A DNA stretch of 64,000 bases from Thinopyrum elongatum. Taxonomy: Eukaryota > Streptophyta > Magnoliopsida > Poales > Poaceae. Below the pieces are notes generated by a model. It was not told the origin of the DNA. It saw only the letters and a list, made by a program, of their open reading frames with translations, and did not search any database. Each line of letters opens with the position of its first letter. The first letter of the stretch is position 1. Position numbers and translations under genes: made by a program. Below, in pieces: positions 33,290-44,203 of the stretch. The stretch spans positions 168,843,837-168,907,836 of the forward strand of contig CM022300.1 of assembly GCA_011799875.1 (NCBI GenBank). Direction: 5' to 3'.

Positions 33290-33580
33290 CCCGACCACCC
33301 ACCGTAACTGGGAACTCCTCGAAATTTTCCACGCCGTCGCTTCTACCATGATTTTTTCCATCATGGACGGCCCAAAGAATATCTTGCAGGTGCGTCCCCT
33401 TCCCGCCCAGGACGCAAAAGGCAATTTTCTGTCATGATTTTTTGTCATAGAAGTAGGAGCCCACCACATCTATGATGATACGTGGTTTTGTCGCAATTAT
33501 CGTCACAGAAGTGTCATAAGGATGACATAATTTTTTTCGTTTGGGCCAAAATGTCACTGATATGTCTTTTTTTTGTAGTG
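33290..33580 (+). repeat. Right terminal region of CACTA element F
   Basis: The last 290 bp contain inverted and direct short repeats (CATGATTTTTTCCATCATGG, GTCATGATTTTTTGTCATAG, TCGTCACAGAAGTGTCATAA) and end in TTTTTTTTTGTAGTG at 33580. Such short motif clusters next to a CACTACAAAA end are typical of wheat CACTA termini and bind the transposase in known systems. Confidence 0.72.
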
Positions 33581-34261
33581 AAGCACCGTACCTTTGAATT
33601 TCTTTCGGGCATCATTCAATTTTTCATTAGATGCGTTATTCTGCTTGCACCTATAGGTGCATACGTGTGGCAGTGAACAGGTTACATGTGCTAAATTACA
33701 AACCAGTGCACATATAGTTACAATGCTTTTGTTTTGTCCTAAGTATTACTGTACTTCCTAGATATCAATACCTACTATTTTACTTCTTGCATGCTATATT
33801 TATGATAATGGTATTGTTCTGATGCCACCTGTTGGTTACAATTATTGTACTGGACTGCCTCTATGTTCTCTATGCTTAATTACACAACATCAAACTAGCT
33901 TGTGGTTCCACTGCTTTTTGTTCGTTATAACCTACATTTTCTGATGCTAGCTATTACAACACTACTTCGAGCCTCTGTTCATTACTTTTTTGTGCATTCT
34001 TGATCTTCCCAAGTTGCATGACTAATTTGATGCTTCTATTCATTATGGAGCTGTCAACCCCATAAAGCAAAATATTTTTTCTTTTGGGGCTGGCACCTTG
34101 GACAAGCATAAAAATAGAGTGAAGCACATATATTGTCGTGTAAGCACACATCCTTCTTTCATTAGTTTAGATTAACCATTGATGATCAATTCGAACCAGT
34201 GCATGTGATTAAAACTAGTTTTACCTAAATAGAGGGGGGAGAATAAACTACAATGACTAGA
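33581..34261. other. No gene seen
   Basis: AT-rich sequence following the CACTA F terminus. It contains TATAATTACACAA-type strings and no supported ORF or clear repeat. Confidence 0.4.
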
Positions 34262-35186
34262 TTTGCAACCACGGGATGCTGACGATATCTTCAAAGAACA
34301 TTGCAACAGCAGCGAGGCTTCACAGCAACATATGGTAAGCCAGTGTGTTTTTAGTTCATGTGAAATGTAATGCGTGTGGAATGCTTTCTTGGCTTGTGCC
34401 CTCAACCTGTAATCCTACAGAATCACAAATAGTTCAGTTGTCTGCTTTGCTGTATTGCTTGATTCGAATGCTTGTTTGTTACTTGTTAGGCTATACCTGA
34501 GTTGGCCAATATGTCAGCAGTGCCTGCTGTACTATCGTAAAGAAATGCATGCCTAATTCATTGACTCCTTAACTTTTCCTGTGAACTTCATCACAAGACT
34601 GTCTTCGTAGTTTATATGAGGCCACACTATTTAAGTGCTTTCTCAGATTATTTCAATTGCTTATATGCCTGGGCAACTTAAATATACCGGTGGTACACTG
34701 CCTTTCATCTTACCATTTTAATTTGTTTTCGGCTGATGCTACTTCGAACCATTTAAATATAGCTTGCCATGCTCGGCAATAATTCGTATGTCGTTTACCA
34801 TGTAAGCTTACTGCCTGGATCATGTGATAACTGTCTCTTACTTATGTTCAGTGGAAACCTTTCAGGATGCCGTTCACATTAGGGCACAATGTACAACCCC
34901 AAAATCTATTTGTGGAAGCAGTGCGCCATCCATGTTACCAGATGGTAGCAGTTTAGAGGCAACACCGTTGGAGAGCAGCCTGAGCACAGATATTATAGTT
35001 CTTGAGGCTCTACTAGAGGCAGAAAGAGATGGTGTGGCTGCCATGAATGAGGTAATCTTGATCATGAGGCTAGAAATTATGCAATTAGTTGCACACATTA
35101 TGGAAGCAAGCCAAGAATTGGAGGAAGTAAGAATGTTGCATTTGAAGATGGAGGAGGTCCTGCTACTTCTGCTATGTGAAGCCTAG
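34262..35186 (+). pseudogene. Putative spliced coding remnant, CACTA interior
   Basis: Possible exons are 34262-34334 (reading LQPRDADDIFKEHCNSSEA and ending at a GTAAGC donor) and 34852-35186 (after the acceptor TGTTCAG, reading VETFQDAVHIRAQCT to a Glu-rich amphipathic end and a TAG). The second part has heptad-like leucines (EALLEAERDGVAAMNE, ASQELEEVRMLHLKMEE), suggesting a coiled coil. No domain is recognised. Codon pattern and splice signals are the only support, and it may be a decayed accessory CACTA gene. Confidence 0.35.
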
Positions 35187-35689
35187 GGTAATCCCAGTTC
35201 TTCCTTAGATACCAGTTGAAATTTTCATTAGATTAGTATACTTGCATGTTGTGTCATGTCTCTGAATGGTTTATGTTGCAAGACCCCTTTGTTGTCCACG
35301 TGTTGTAATGATCTGAATTTTTTAGGCGAGGTAATCCTCATTACTGTTTGACTCAAAGCGTGAACTATTTTTCATGTGAGGAGATTGTATTGGATGAAAT
35401 AACTATTTGACTCAAAGTGTATCCAACCTACTGAATTCAAAGATCACGACATTTCTAAATCATATTCATACATAAAGGTGGAATAAATCTTTGTTGTGGT
35501 TTTGAAGAAATAAATAACAAAACGTAGAATGATATATGGATATTCGTAATTGAATACAAATTGGATTTGAATTTAGTTGCCAAGGCCCAGGTTGAACGTG
35601 AATGCTAATTCCTCCAAATTTTGAACGAAGCGGCAAAACACCCACTCTCTTTTCTCGGCTGCCCGAAGCCAATGTTTGCGAGACGAAAA
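35187..35689. other. No gene seen
   Basis: AT-rich sequence downstream of the spliced remnant. It contains two related strings GACTCAAAGCGTG and GACTCAAAGTGTA (35349, 35409) and nothing else recognised. Confidence 0.35.
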
Positions 35690-36230
35690 TTACTGTCTAC
35701 CCTTGACACTTTACATACTAATTGGCCCGATTTCCACTGCTGTCGATAGGGGTAGGTTAGTAACATCAATCAGACGTGACACGACCGACTGTCTCCCCAT
35801 TCAGACATGGTGGGCGCCAAACACACATTTTATACAAACTGGCCTGAAAGACCTCTCTCTCCCTCCATTTTCCCATTCATACACGTGGGCAGCAAAACAA
35901 ACTCTCCTCGGCCAAAATCGATGTAGGCAAATATTTTAAATAGGGGCAGGTGTGTAACTTCACTCAGACGTGACACAACCCCTCTACCTGTCAGCCTCAT
36001 TCATACACCGTGGGTGCCAACCATGGGTGGCAAAACACCCTCTCCTCGGCCGAAATCGCTATCGGGAAATATTGGGGAGATGCGAGATTACTGTCCTATC
36101 CCCAACCGACGAGATGTCTGAAATTTTAAACAGGGGCTAAGTTCGTAACTTTCCCACATTTCAGACAAGCGCGTCCCAAAGTTTGAGATCCCCTCCCCCT
36201 CCATTTCCCCATTCATACACCGTCGGCACC
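35690..36230. repeat. Three-copy ~190-bp degenerate tandem repeat
   Basis: Shared strings recur in order: CAGACGTGACAC (35771 and 35966), CCCATTCATACAC or CTCATTCATACAC (35873, 35997, 36209), CTCTCCTCGGCC (35906, 36042) and TTTTAAA(T/C)AGGGGC (35935, 36125). The copies resemble 5' leader or promoter duplications, and no frame is shared. The next 330 bp (to about 36560) read as Pro/Thr-rich open sequence with no recognisable domain. Confidence 0.55.
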
Positions 36231-36629
36231 ACAACAACCTCCCCACACCGCCCAGCCTCCTTCGTCTGCCACCCCATCATCCACCTTGCTGGAGCCGCTA
36301 CCCCTACCCCATCGTCCACTGTAATAGATGGACGTCTTTCATCCATGGTGCCGGACCAGGATCCTTTCATCTCATCCTCTCGCTTCATCAGTGCAGTCAT
36401 CCACCTTGCCGTTGCCTCTCCTACGACCGCCTCGTCCACGGCAATAGGACTTCTCACCCGATGCCGCCGTCTGCCATCTCAAGTCTTCTTCCGCACCGCT
36501 GACAGCCATCGCACCCACAACACCCTCAATGTATCAGTAGGGGCCTACACGGCATTGTAGGAGAGGTGGTACTCTTTCATGTCTGCTTAAGTTATTGATC
36601 TCACCCGGAAAATAGATCGTAACTTGTTT

Positions 36630-38420
36630 ACTGTACTTTTTTTTGTCCATACCAAATTGTAGTGGCTAGTTGAAAACCAACATTGGTTGCGAAGTAGCCT
36701 TTGTCCGGTTTGCACCTTCAGACCCACCATGGCACGGTCACTATACTCGTAAAGCATATGGTTTCCCCCCTTTATATTCACTACCATCATCGTAGGTGCT
36801 CCGGGTCGTGCTAGCACTGCTCCTCAAGACCTCAACCCATCAAGCAAAACAACATGCCACTCATAATTCCAAATCTTAGTTGTTGAAATACGAATCTGAT
36901 ATGATGCTCATATTACTAAAACAAAGAACATTTAATTGGTCCGCTAATGTTATTATATTCATTTTGAAAAGCATGTGCACCACATATAGAGGGACAACAG
37001 GGATTTGCATCTCTGTGCGCTCTAGTTCATCATGGGTGGGTAACACACATTGTATTATCTAAAATCTGCTTGCTCTTTGTTATCATGTTTGTCTTCTATT
37101 ATTCTTAATAAGTATATTACTTCCTTCGTTCCTAAACTGCCTTGGGTGCGTGCGTGTGTTGTGGAGGCGTGCATTTGTACCGGTTGTTGTTCATCGTTCC
37201 TTTATTTATAAAGCGGGGAGAAAGCCTTTTTTGGTAAAACATAAGTCTTTTTAGATATTCCAATAAGAACTACATACAGATGTATATAGACATATTTTAG
37301 AGTTTACATTCACTCATTTTGCTCCGTATGTAGTCTGCAATCGAATCTCTAAGAGACTTATATTTAGGAACGGAGGGAGTAGTACAATATGTTCATTGTC
37401 GGGAAGTGGAGCGGGGACATTTGCAGTCGACAGGTCTGTTGGGTCGCTTCAGATGGATGCTTTCAACTATTCTAGATGGTTTGCCATAATATCCGGGAAA
37501 TGCTGGGAGCTATGTCGTCTTTGAGAGTCTAGACTGATAGTAATAGTGTTGTGCCTTCAGTTGAATAGAGCTGCCCCTTTTGGGGCCGAAGCCTTTCCGA
37601 ACAATTTCTAGCCGTACCGACAATACAAGCCCATATGATCCAGCTAGTTCCACTTTCCTGATTTTACTCGTGATGCTTAGGGTTTTCCCCTTTTATCTAC
37701 ACTACTATGATCTGCGTAGGTGCTTTCTGTCATACTAGCAGTACTCCACCCTTCATGCTAAACAACACAACGCTCATAATTCCAAAGCTTAGTTGTTCAA
37801 ATATGATTGTGATATGTTACTGATATTAGTTAACAGACCCATTTAATTTGTTAGCTAAAGGTCCCACATGAGTTTCCAAATGCATGTCGTGACATATAGA
37901 GAGACAGCAGGAATTGTATTTCTTTGTCACTTGTTGACTGCACTTGCTTGTGCATACCAAATCTTAGTTGTTATTTCAAAGCAAGCATCGGTTGCTAAGT
38001 ACCCTTTGCGCGGTTTGCAGCTTCAGATCGGCCATGCTACTGCCATGGTCAACACTATACTCATCATGCTTACGGTTTCCCCATTTTATGATGACCACGA
38101 TCAGCCTACGTGATTCGTGTTGTAATAGCACTACTCCACCCATCAAGCTAAACAATTTTAGTTGTACAAATTCGAATATGATATGATGCTGATATTAATA
38201 AAACTGAGACAGGTTTAATTGGTCAGCTAAATGTTCCTACTTTAGTTTCAAAATGCATGTGAGCCACATATGGAGAGGCCGGAAGGAATAGTATTTCTCT
38301 GTGCACTCTGGTTCATCATGGGTGGGCAATAGACATTGTATGGAAAGTCATGTAATATCTTCAATTTGCTTGCTCTTCTGCTCTTCTTTAACACGACCCT
38401 CATCTCTTCTTCTTTAATAA
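36630..38420. repeat. Triplicated AT-rich segment
   Basis: Three degenerate copies (about 36640-37100, 37660-37940, 37950-38420) share, in order: AACCAACATTGGTTGCGAAGTA-like text, GGTTTGCA(C/G)CTTCAGA, a CTACTCCACCC(A/T)TCA(A/T)GC-like stretch, TTAGTTGTtnAAAT, GATATGATGCTGATATTA, and GTTCATCATGGGTGGG (copies 1 and 3). A MITE sits between copies 1 and 2. Copy 2 is partly deleted. No coding capacity is conserved. Confidence 0.65.
37120..37379. mobile_element. Stowaway MITE (Thalos-like) with an internal foreign segment
   Basis: The ends are CTTCCTTCGTTCCTAAA and TATTTAGGAACGGAGGGAG, flanked by the TA duplication (37118-37119 and 37380-37381). The body has ATAAGTCTTTTTAGATATTCC and CTCCGTATGTAG as in wheat Stowaway elements. 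The left third (about 37138-37235) is unrelated sequence, so the 260-bp copy is longer than the usual ~160 bp and seems to carry a ~100-bp insertion. Confidence 0.8.
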
Positions 38421-38650
38421 GTATAGTATGTTCCTTGTTAGGAAGAGTAGCAGAGACATTTGCGATCGACAGGTTAGGTCGAGTTGTTCTTCCTTAGTAT
38501 ATTTTGAATCTGTCAGGTTAGGTTGAGTCGAGTTGTTCTTCCTTACTATATGTTGAAGCTGTCATCTGCGAAGTTTCGTTACTTCTGGAGCTCTCATATT
38601 TTGAGTAGTAGGCAACACTATATTAATGCACACACCAAATTACAACACAC

Positions 38651-40789
38651 ATGGCATCTCTCAGAAGAATTGCAGAGATAGCCCATAGGGGTTTACAGGG
38701 AGGCAGTATTGGATTAGAATCACTTATGCATTACAAAGATAATCTCACTTATTTTTATGTTTTCATGCATGTTAGGTATTGAACATGATCAAAATGAATA
38801 TGAGAATGGGCGCATGAGAGGAATATTGCGGAACAATCCACTGGCTAACAAACTTGGCATGGTGGAGGATGGCCTATCTTATTCACCCATCAAGGTGCTT
38901 GCTCTAACCTGGCAAGGTTGTATTGGTCGCACATATCTTGCATATGACCTCTTGCATTACCTCTACTTTGTTACACCACCATCTGCTTAGTTTAAGCATC
39001 ATATATGAGTATATGCCATACCTATCCATTTTTTGTACCTATTCCATGTGTCATCATACTATGTTTTTCCAGTCAAATGTTGTTCTTTCGTTATAGATGT
39101 CCAAAAGGAAGAGGGTGAGTGTAGATCCTCAAGGAGTACAAACTAAGTATTTGGAAAAGGCAGTGATACCTGTTAAATCAGATAGACCACCAGCCACAGA
39201 AAACACAGACCCAACTGTACCACACTTTACCCCTACTCCACTAGCCAAAGCCCTATTGGAATTGCAGAGAACCCGGCGTCAGGTACTGTATATGATATCA
39301 ATTCAAAATTTGAACTCCTACATTTCTGCATGTGCCTTAACATCTCTCTTGTATGAAAACTAATTTCAGATGAATCTCCTTTCTCAAAGGATCATAGGAT
39401 CTCACAACAATACTGGGCACTACATTGCTCTTGTCAGTACCTCTTGCCCTTTGTTAGCATACTTACACTCATTGTTGCTTGATTATGTAGCATCATTGTA
39501 AATGTTCGCTTCCTTATCCTCCCCTTGCTTGAAATTATTATATCTATATTCACTCTTACATAAATGTAGAATTAACACAATGGTTATGAAGTTTTGGATT
39601 GCTCATGTAAGTACCTGTTGTCATGTACTCCCTCCGTATCGAATTAATTGTTGCTCAATTGGATGTATTTAGAACTTAAGTAGTGCTAGATACATCCATT
39701 TGAGCAACAAGTAATAACAGACGGTGGTAGTATTACTGTACTTGCATTGTGAGACAGTTGATTGTCTAGCATTACTCTGCATCTTATCTGCCCTGTCCTC
39801 CACTTTCTCCAAATTATCAGATCTACATTTACTCTTACCAAAATTTTGAATAAAGCCAATGCCATTCCACACGTTGATATCTGCATTCCTCTTGTTAGTA
39901 CCTTTTGCCTTGTAACGCTGTACTTAATTAATAACTATTTGATTATCTATCATCACTCTGCACCTGAGCTTTATTATCCTCTATTTCTTCCAATATTATT
40001 TGATTTATATTTACTCTTTACAAAATGTAGAATAAAGGCAATGCTTATAAAGAAGTTTCTTTGGAGAATTTCTTGAATTATCCTTCCATTAACATGGAGA
40101 AGGGCTTTGTCCAGCCTGTGTTAACATGTAATGAAAGTTCATCCTTCTCAAGCCTTCAAACTTTGTTCTAGTATAGATTTCGATGGGCATCATTTCCTCC
40201 ACTGCTATTTACTTTGGTGTTTACATCTGATTGGATGTTTGCAACAACTGCCAGTTTTAAATTGTAGTTGTAAAAACATGTTCCTTATGCAGAACAGATC
40301 CATTTATTTTCTTATTTACCAGTATAGAATGGGACGGAATTGTCAGCACCCTGACTATCGTTGCTTATATATTTGTGAAACCTGTTATGTGTCTCCTTGT
40401 TTCTCTTTTAGAGTCATATCTCTTATGCCAGGCAGAACTTTAGGGAACATAGTGAGCCAAACCATCTTGAAGAGAGAGAGATGACCCCAAGGTCATGTCT
40501 TGATGAAGAAAGTGAGTTGAAGCTACTCACCAGCAGCTGTGAGATAACATCTGTGCAGATGCTACCTCAATCAGTTCGACTTCTTCAGTCTCAACTTAAA
40601 GCGGAAAGTCTTGGTTCAGATCAGCTCCGACATGATGTCAATGATGTAAAGAAGACCTCGGAGGACAGCGATGCATGCTTTCTTGCTACGCAGCTCAGGT
40701 TAGAGCATCTATCGTTGAGACAACTGAGGTCTCATCAGCTTGTTCTGCTGCTTGTGGTGCACATCCAGGGCAGGCCTAATGCTTTCTAA
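38651..40789 (+). pseudogene. Candidate multi-exon transposon-borne gene, function unknown
   Basis: Several open blocks are framed by good splice signals: 38775-38894 (GIEHDQNEYENGRMRGIL, bounded by TTAG and GTGC), 39097-39281 (MSKRKRVSVDPQGVQTKYLE to LLELQRTRRQ, then GTACTG), 39370-39434 (MNLLSQRIIGSHNNTGHY, then GTCAGT), and 40412-40789 (SHISYARQNFREHSEPNH to a Leu-rich end and TAA). An ATG at 38651 (MASLRRIAEIAHRGL) may begin it. A MITE at 39628-39730 lies in the long predicted intron. Ser/Gln/Leu-rich, no domain recognised. It lies just inside the right repeats of CACTA G and is likely its second gene, intact or not. Confidence 0.4.
39628..39730. mobile_element. Small Stowaway-type MITE
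   Basis: It starts CTCCCTCCGTATCGAATTAA and ends in a decayed CGGTGGTAG, flanked by TA on both sides (39626-39627, 39731-39732). The inner halves are inverted repeats (GTTGCTCAATTGGATGTATT against ATACATCCATTTGAGCAAC). At 103 bp it is a normal size for this type. Confidence 0.78.
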
Positions 40790-41039
40790 GAGTTGTTAGT
40801 TTTGTATATTCTTTTGTTGGCACATTTATATGCACTGGTGGCGACCTTTGATGCCCGGTGTATGTAATCTGCAGTCTCGTTGCGCTTTATTATCACCGGT
40901 GGTGAACTTTGATGCCCAGTGGATGTAATATGCTGTAGTTTCTTTATTGTATAGTCTAGGTTTATTCTTAGTCGGTATGCTGTAATTTAGGCCGGAAGCT
41001 TCAACGGATCTCAATGTTGTTGGTCTTTAGGCCAGCCCG
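40790..41039. repeat. Two-copy repeat downstream of the candidate gene
   Basis: GGTGGCGACCTTTGATGCCC and GGTGGTGAACTTTGATGCCC (40840, 40899) head a ~60-bp duplicated unit with TGTAATCTGCAGT or TGTAATATGCTGT. It may be the 3' UTR of the gene ending at 40789. Confidence 0.5.
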
Positions 41040-41900
41040 TAACTCGCTATATATGGGCTGAAACATGGGCCTATAATCATCTTGGGCCATTAGCAGGTCT
41101 AAACGTATAGTAGTTTTCCGCCTTTAACAGGCCGAGTAAAGTTTGAGCCAGCTGGTCCAGAGAATACCATGGGCTTTTAACAGGCTAAAAACTAGATTGA
41201 GCTGGCGTTGAGCCGAAAAATTCATGGGCCAACACAGGCCGAAACCGTCGTAGGCCCATGTTTGGCCCAAATAGCAAATGAGTCGTTAATAGGCCAAAAT
41301 GTATCTCGGGCCCTGTTTGGCCCAATAAAATTATGGGCTTTAAGTAGGCCGGTATCAACATGGGCCGTCGGCCCAACTGTACAATGGGCCATTAATAGAT
41401 GGGCTGTAAGCAAGCCAGATTCAACACAAATTGTAATTAGGCCAAACTGTTACACGGGCCATTAACAGGCCGATAGGCACGTTGGGCTGAAATTTATCCA
41501 CGAAGACTCTGGGCCGTTAAGAGGCCTAAAGTCACTTCGGACAAGAAAGAGCCCAGTTTCAGCACGGGCAGTGAAATGGCCTAAAGTGAAACAAGGCCGA
41601 AAACGGCCCAGATGCACCAAGGGCCACTAACAGGACGAAACGATTATCGGGCCGAACTGGTAAATGGGCATTTAACAAGCTGAAATACAAACCCGGCATA
41701 GAATGGGCACAAAAGAACAGTGGCCTGTTAATGGGCCTCTGATATGGGCCATAATTTAGCCCAAAACATGACAGGCTGTGAAAGGGCCAGATCTGATATG
41801 GGCCGTAATTTGACCAAAACATGGTAGGCTGTTAACGGGCCGGCCCACTAGTGTCTGAAAAAATATGGTGGGCCTTTAGCCGGGCCAGCTTTTTACCTTA
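41040..41900. repeat. Subterminal TGGGCC / TTAACAGGCCGAAA array of CACTA G
   Basis: Over 860 bp the core (A)TGGGCC with TTAACAGGCC(GAAA) or its variants recurs every 25-45 bp on both strands, more than twenty times. Examples are near 41073, 41131, 41169, 41226, 41345, 41361, 41391, 41455, 41511, 41730 and 41829. The intervening bases vary, so this is an array of short sites, not a simple satellite. Its position next to a CACTA terminus suggests binding sites for the element's own protein. Confidence 0.65.
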
Positions 41901-41929
41901 AATGGGCCACTGTGGGGCTATGCCACGTG

Positions 41930-42348
41930 TCGACATATCATAGGCATCTTTCGTCCATTGTAGGGATGACATCTGTCGCAACGATGAGCTGACACGTGGA
42001 TCCTCCGGCGAATGTGAATTTTACATCTGTAAAATCCCCATTGGTCCAGGCTGTTAACGGGTTATCGGATCCAAACCGGAACCCGATAGCTTAACGGTGA
42101 CCCATTACGGTGGATGCCACGTGTCGGTTACCCTTGACGAAAACACTTCCGTGACGTGCCATTTATCGTCATGGAAGTGGACACTTCCGTGATGATAATT
42201 TTGGAATTGTCATGGAACACTTCTACGACAACACATGTATGACTATCTTGATTCTATCATAAAATCATCATGGATGTACATGCATGATAGAAAACGTGAC
42301 CTACTATGACAAACACATATCATCACTGAAGTGTATTTTTTTGTAGAG
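41930..42348 (+). repeat. Right terminal region of CACTA G
   Basis: The last ~400 bp include GCCACGTGTCG copies (41931, 42116), CTTCCGTGA(C/T)G copies (42148, 42184) and CATGGA(A/T)GT strings. They end in ATTTTTTTGTAGAG at 42348, one or two changes from the expected TTTTTGTAGTG. The gag of element H resumes at 42349. Confidence 0.62.
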
Positions 42349-42603
42349 GCACCGGCACAAGTAAAGGAATCTTGAATAACACCTTTTCCAATAATATTGC
42401 CACTACCTACATGGAGTTTTTTTTGTATGCATGATAGTGGTTTCTTTCTCATGAGGATCATCATAAATAGAATCATCAAATTTTTCCTTAGCAACCTCAC
42501 GAACATTTCCTTTATTTTGCATGAGTTTCAAAAGTACAGACAGATCGTCCAAAGAGCTTGCGCTAGTGGCGAAAACATCACTACCCTTTTCAGATATAGA
42601 CAT
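42349..42603 (-). pseudogene. gag N-terminus of element H, cut by CACTA G
   Basis: An ATG at 42603 on the minus strand reads MSISEKGSDVFATSASSLDD and continues to HEKETTIMHTKK. After a one-base shift it reads HVGSGNIIGKGVIQDSFTCA before stopping at the CACTA edge. The copy in element J (57240-57330) reads PGSGNILGKSAIQEFFNC at the same place and runs on. That confirms both the family and the insertion point. Confidence 0.65.
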
Positions 42604-42774
42604 GATAACGATAGCAAACAAAATATCAAACAAGAAAAAGGCAAACGAAAAATATTTTTGTATTTTTGAATACTTTTTAGAAGTGGGGGGGATGAAAACA
42701 AGAGGCAAATGGCAAACACAGTAATTGCAAGGAGATAAGAGTTTATGAGTAGGTACTTGATAGATGTTGATGAT

Positions 42775-42790
42775 GTCTCCCCGGCAACGG
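42775..42790 (-). promoter_or_regulatory. Primer-binding site of element H
   Basis: On the minus strand the LTR edge is followed by CCGTTGCCGGGGAGAC. Element J shows TGGTGCCGTTGCTGGGGA at the same position. This differs from the TTTGGCGCGCCAGG-type site of the other gypsy elements, so H and J use another tRNA primer. Confidence 0.65.
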
Positions 42791-44203
42791 TGTCAGAAAT
42801 TCTTCCTGATTGCTTGTATCTGCGTTGGTATTTCCCCAAGGAGGAGAGGGTGATGCAGCACATCAAAGGTAAGTATTTCCCTCAGATATGAAACCAAGGT
42901 TATCAATCCAGTAGGAGAACCAAGCAACACTATGTAAACAACACCTGGACACAAACAACAAATACTTGCAACCCAACACGTAAGAGGGGTTGTCAATCCC
43001 TCCTCGGTATTGAGATAGATTAAATTGTACGAGATTTGATAAATAGATCTAACTAAAACACAAAATAAAATAAATAAATAAAAAGTGCAGCAAGGTATTT
43101 TAGATTTAATATGATAGGAAATAGACCCGGGGCCGTAGTTTTCACTAGAGGCTTCCCTCGAGAAAATAGCATACGGTGGGTAAACAAATTGCTGTTGGGC
43201 AATTGATAGAAAAGTGAATAATCATGACGATATCCAAGCCAATGATCATGTATATAGGCATCACGTGCAAGATTAGTAGACCAACTCCTGCCTGCATCTA
43301 CTACTATTACTCCACACATCGACCGCTATCCAGCATGCATCTAGTGTATTAAGTTCATGGAAAAACGGAGTAATGGAATAAGAACGATGACATTATGTAG
43401 ACAAGATCTATTCATGTAGGAATAAACCCCATCTTGTTACCCTTAATAGCAATGATACATGCGTGTCATGTCTCTTTCTATCACTAAGATTGAGCACCAC
43501 AAAAATCGAACCCATCACAAAACACCTCTTCCCATGGCAAGAAAAATCAATCTACTTGGCAAAACCAAACCAAAATTTCGGAGAAGAAATACGAGGCTAT
43601 AACAATCATGCATATAAGATTTCAACAAAGACTCAAACAATATTCATGGATAGAACTGATCATAAACCCATAATTCATCGGATCCCAACAAACACACCGC
43701 AAAAAGGAGTTACATGAAATAGATCTCCAAGAACATCAAGGAGAACATTGTATTGAAGATCAAAAAGAGAGAAGAAGCTATCTAGCTACTAGCTACGGAC
43801 CAGTAGGTTTGTGGTAAACTACTCATGCATCATCGAGGGGCAACAAGGATGATGAAGAACCCCTCCGTGATCATTGCCCCCTCCGACAAAGTGCCGGAAA
43901 AGGCCTCTAGATTGGATCTCATGGTTCTGGAACTTGCGGCGGCTGGAAAAGTGTTTTGTCGACTCCCCTAGGGTTTTTGGGATTTTAGAGTATTTATAGA
44001 GACGGATGTCGGTGGAGAAGCTTCCCGTAGGCTCCACTACCCACTAGGGCACGCCTGGGGCCTCTGGCGCGCCCTGGTGCCTAGTGGGCCCCACAGGCCT
44101 CCTCCTGTGTGCTCCTTTCGCTCCATGGGTGTCTTCTGTCCAGAAAAAAATCTCCAAAAAGTTTCATTGCATTTGGACTTCGTTTGGTATTGATATTCCG
44201 CAA
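42791..44203 (-). repeat. 5' LTR of element H, first part
   Basis: Starting TGTCAGAAATTCTTCC, it holds the strings ACCAAGGTTATCAATCC(A/C)GTAGG, GGGTTGTCAATCC, CATCGACCGCTATCCAGCAT and TTTCATTGCATTTGGACTTC, all shared with the solo LTR at 58996-60532. It is interrupted at about 44203 (GGTATTGATATTCCGC) by element I. The LTR resumes at 55090. Confidence 0.78.

Larger units (their letters stand above)
25780..33580 (+). mobile_element. CACTA element F, left end missing, right terminus intact
   Basis: The segment starts inside a TNP2 transposase, carries the downstream transposase domains, an opposite-strand GRF-finger-like gene and several repeat arrays. It ends at 33580 in TTTTTTTTTGTAGTG, the reverse complement of a CACTACAAAA terminus. 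The three bases after it are aag. The left CACTA end is not in the window: the N-terminal part of the transposase is replaced by gypsy element E at 25779. That the transposase and the 33580 end belong to one element is an inference from order and orientation. Confidence 0.65.
33581..42348 (+). mobile_element. CACTA-derived segment G with right terminus at 42348
   Basis: The right edge carries a CACTA-like terminus (ATTTTTTTGTAGAG, a mutated GTAGTG) preceded by typical subterminal repeats and cuts into the gag of the WHAM/Sabrina-like element H. The interior holds candidate spliced genes, triplicated AT-rich segments and two MITEs. Its left end is not visible. The simplest reading is that element F is nested within or next to G, but the sequence alone does not decide this. 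Confidence 0.5.

Noticed and set aside
36183..36560. 125-codon Pro/Thr/Ser-rich frame
   Set aside because: Low-complexity composition, no domain, and it starts inside a tandem repeat. It is kept only as a note in the repeat entry.
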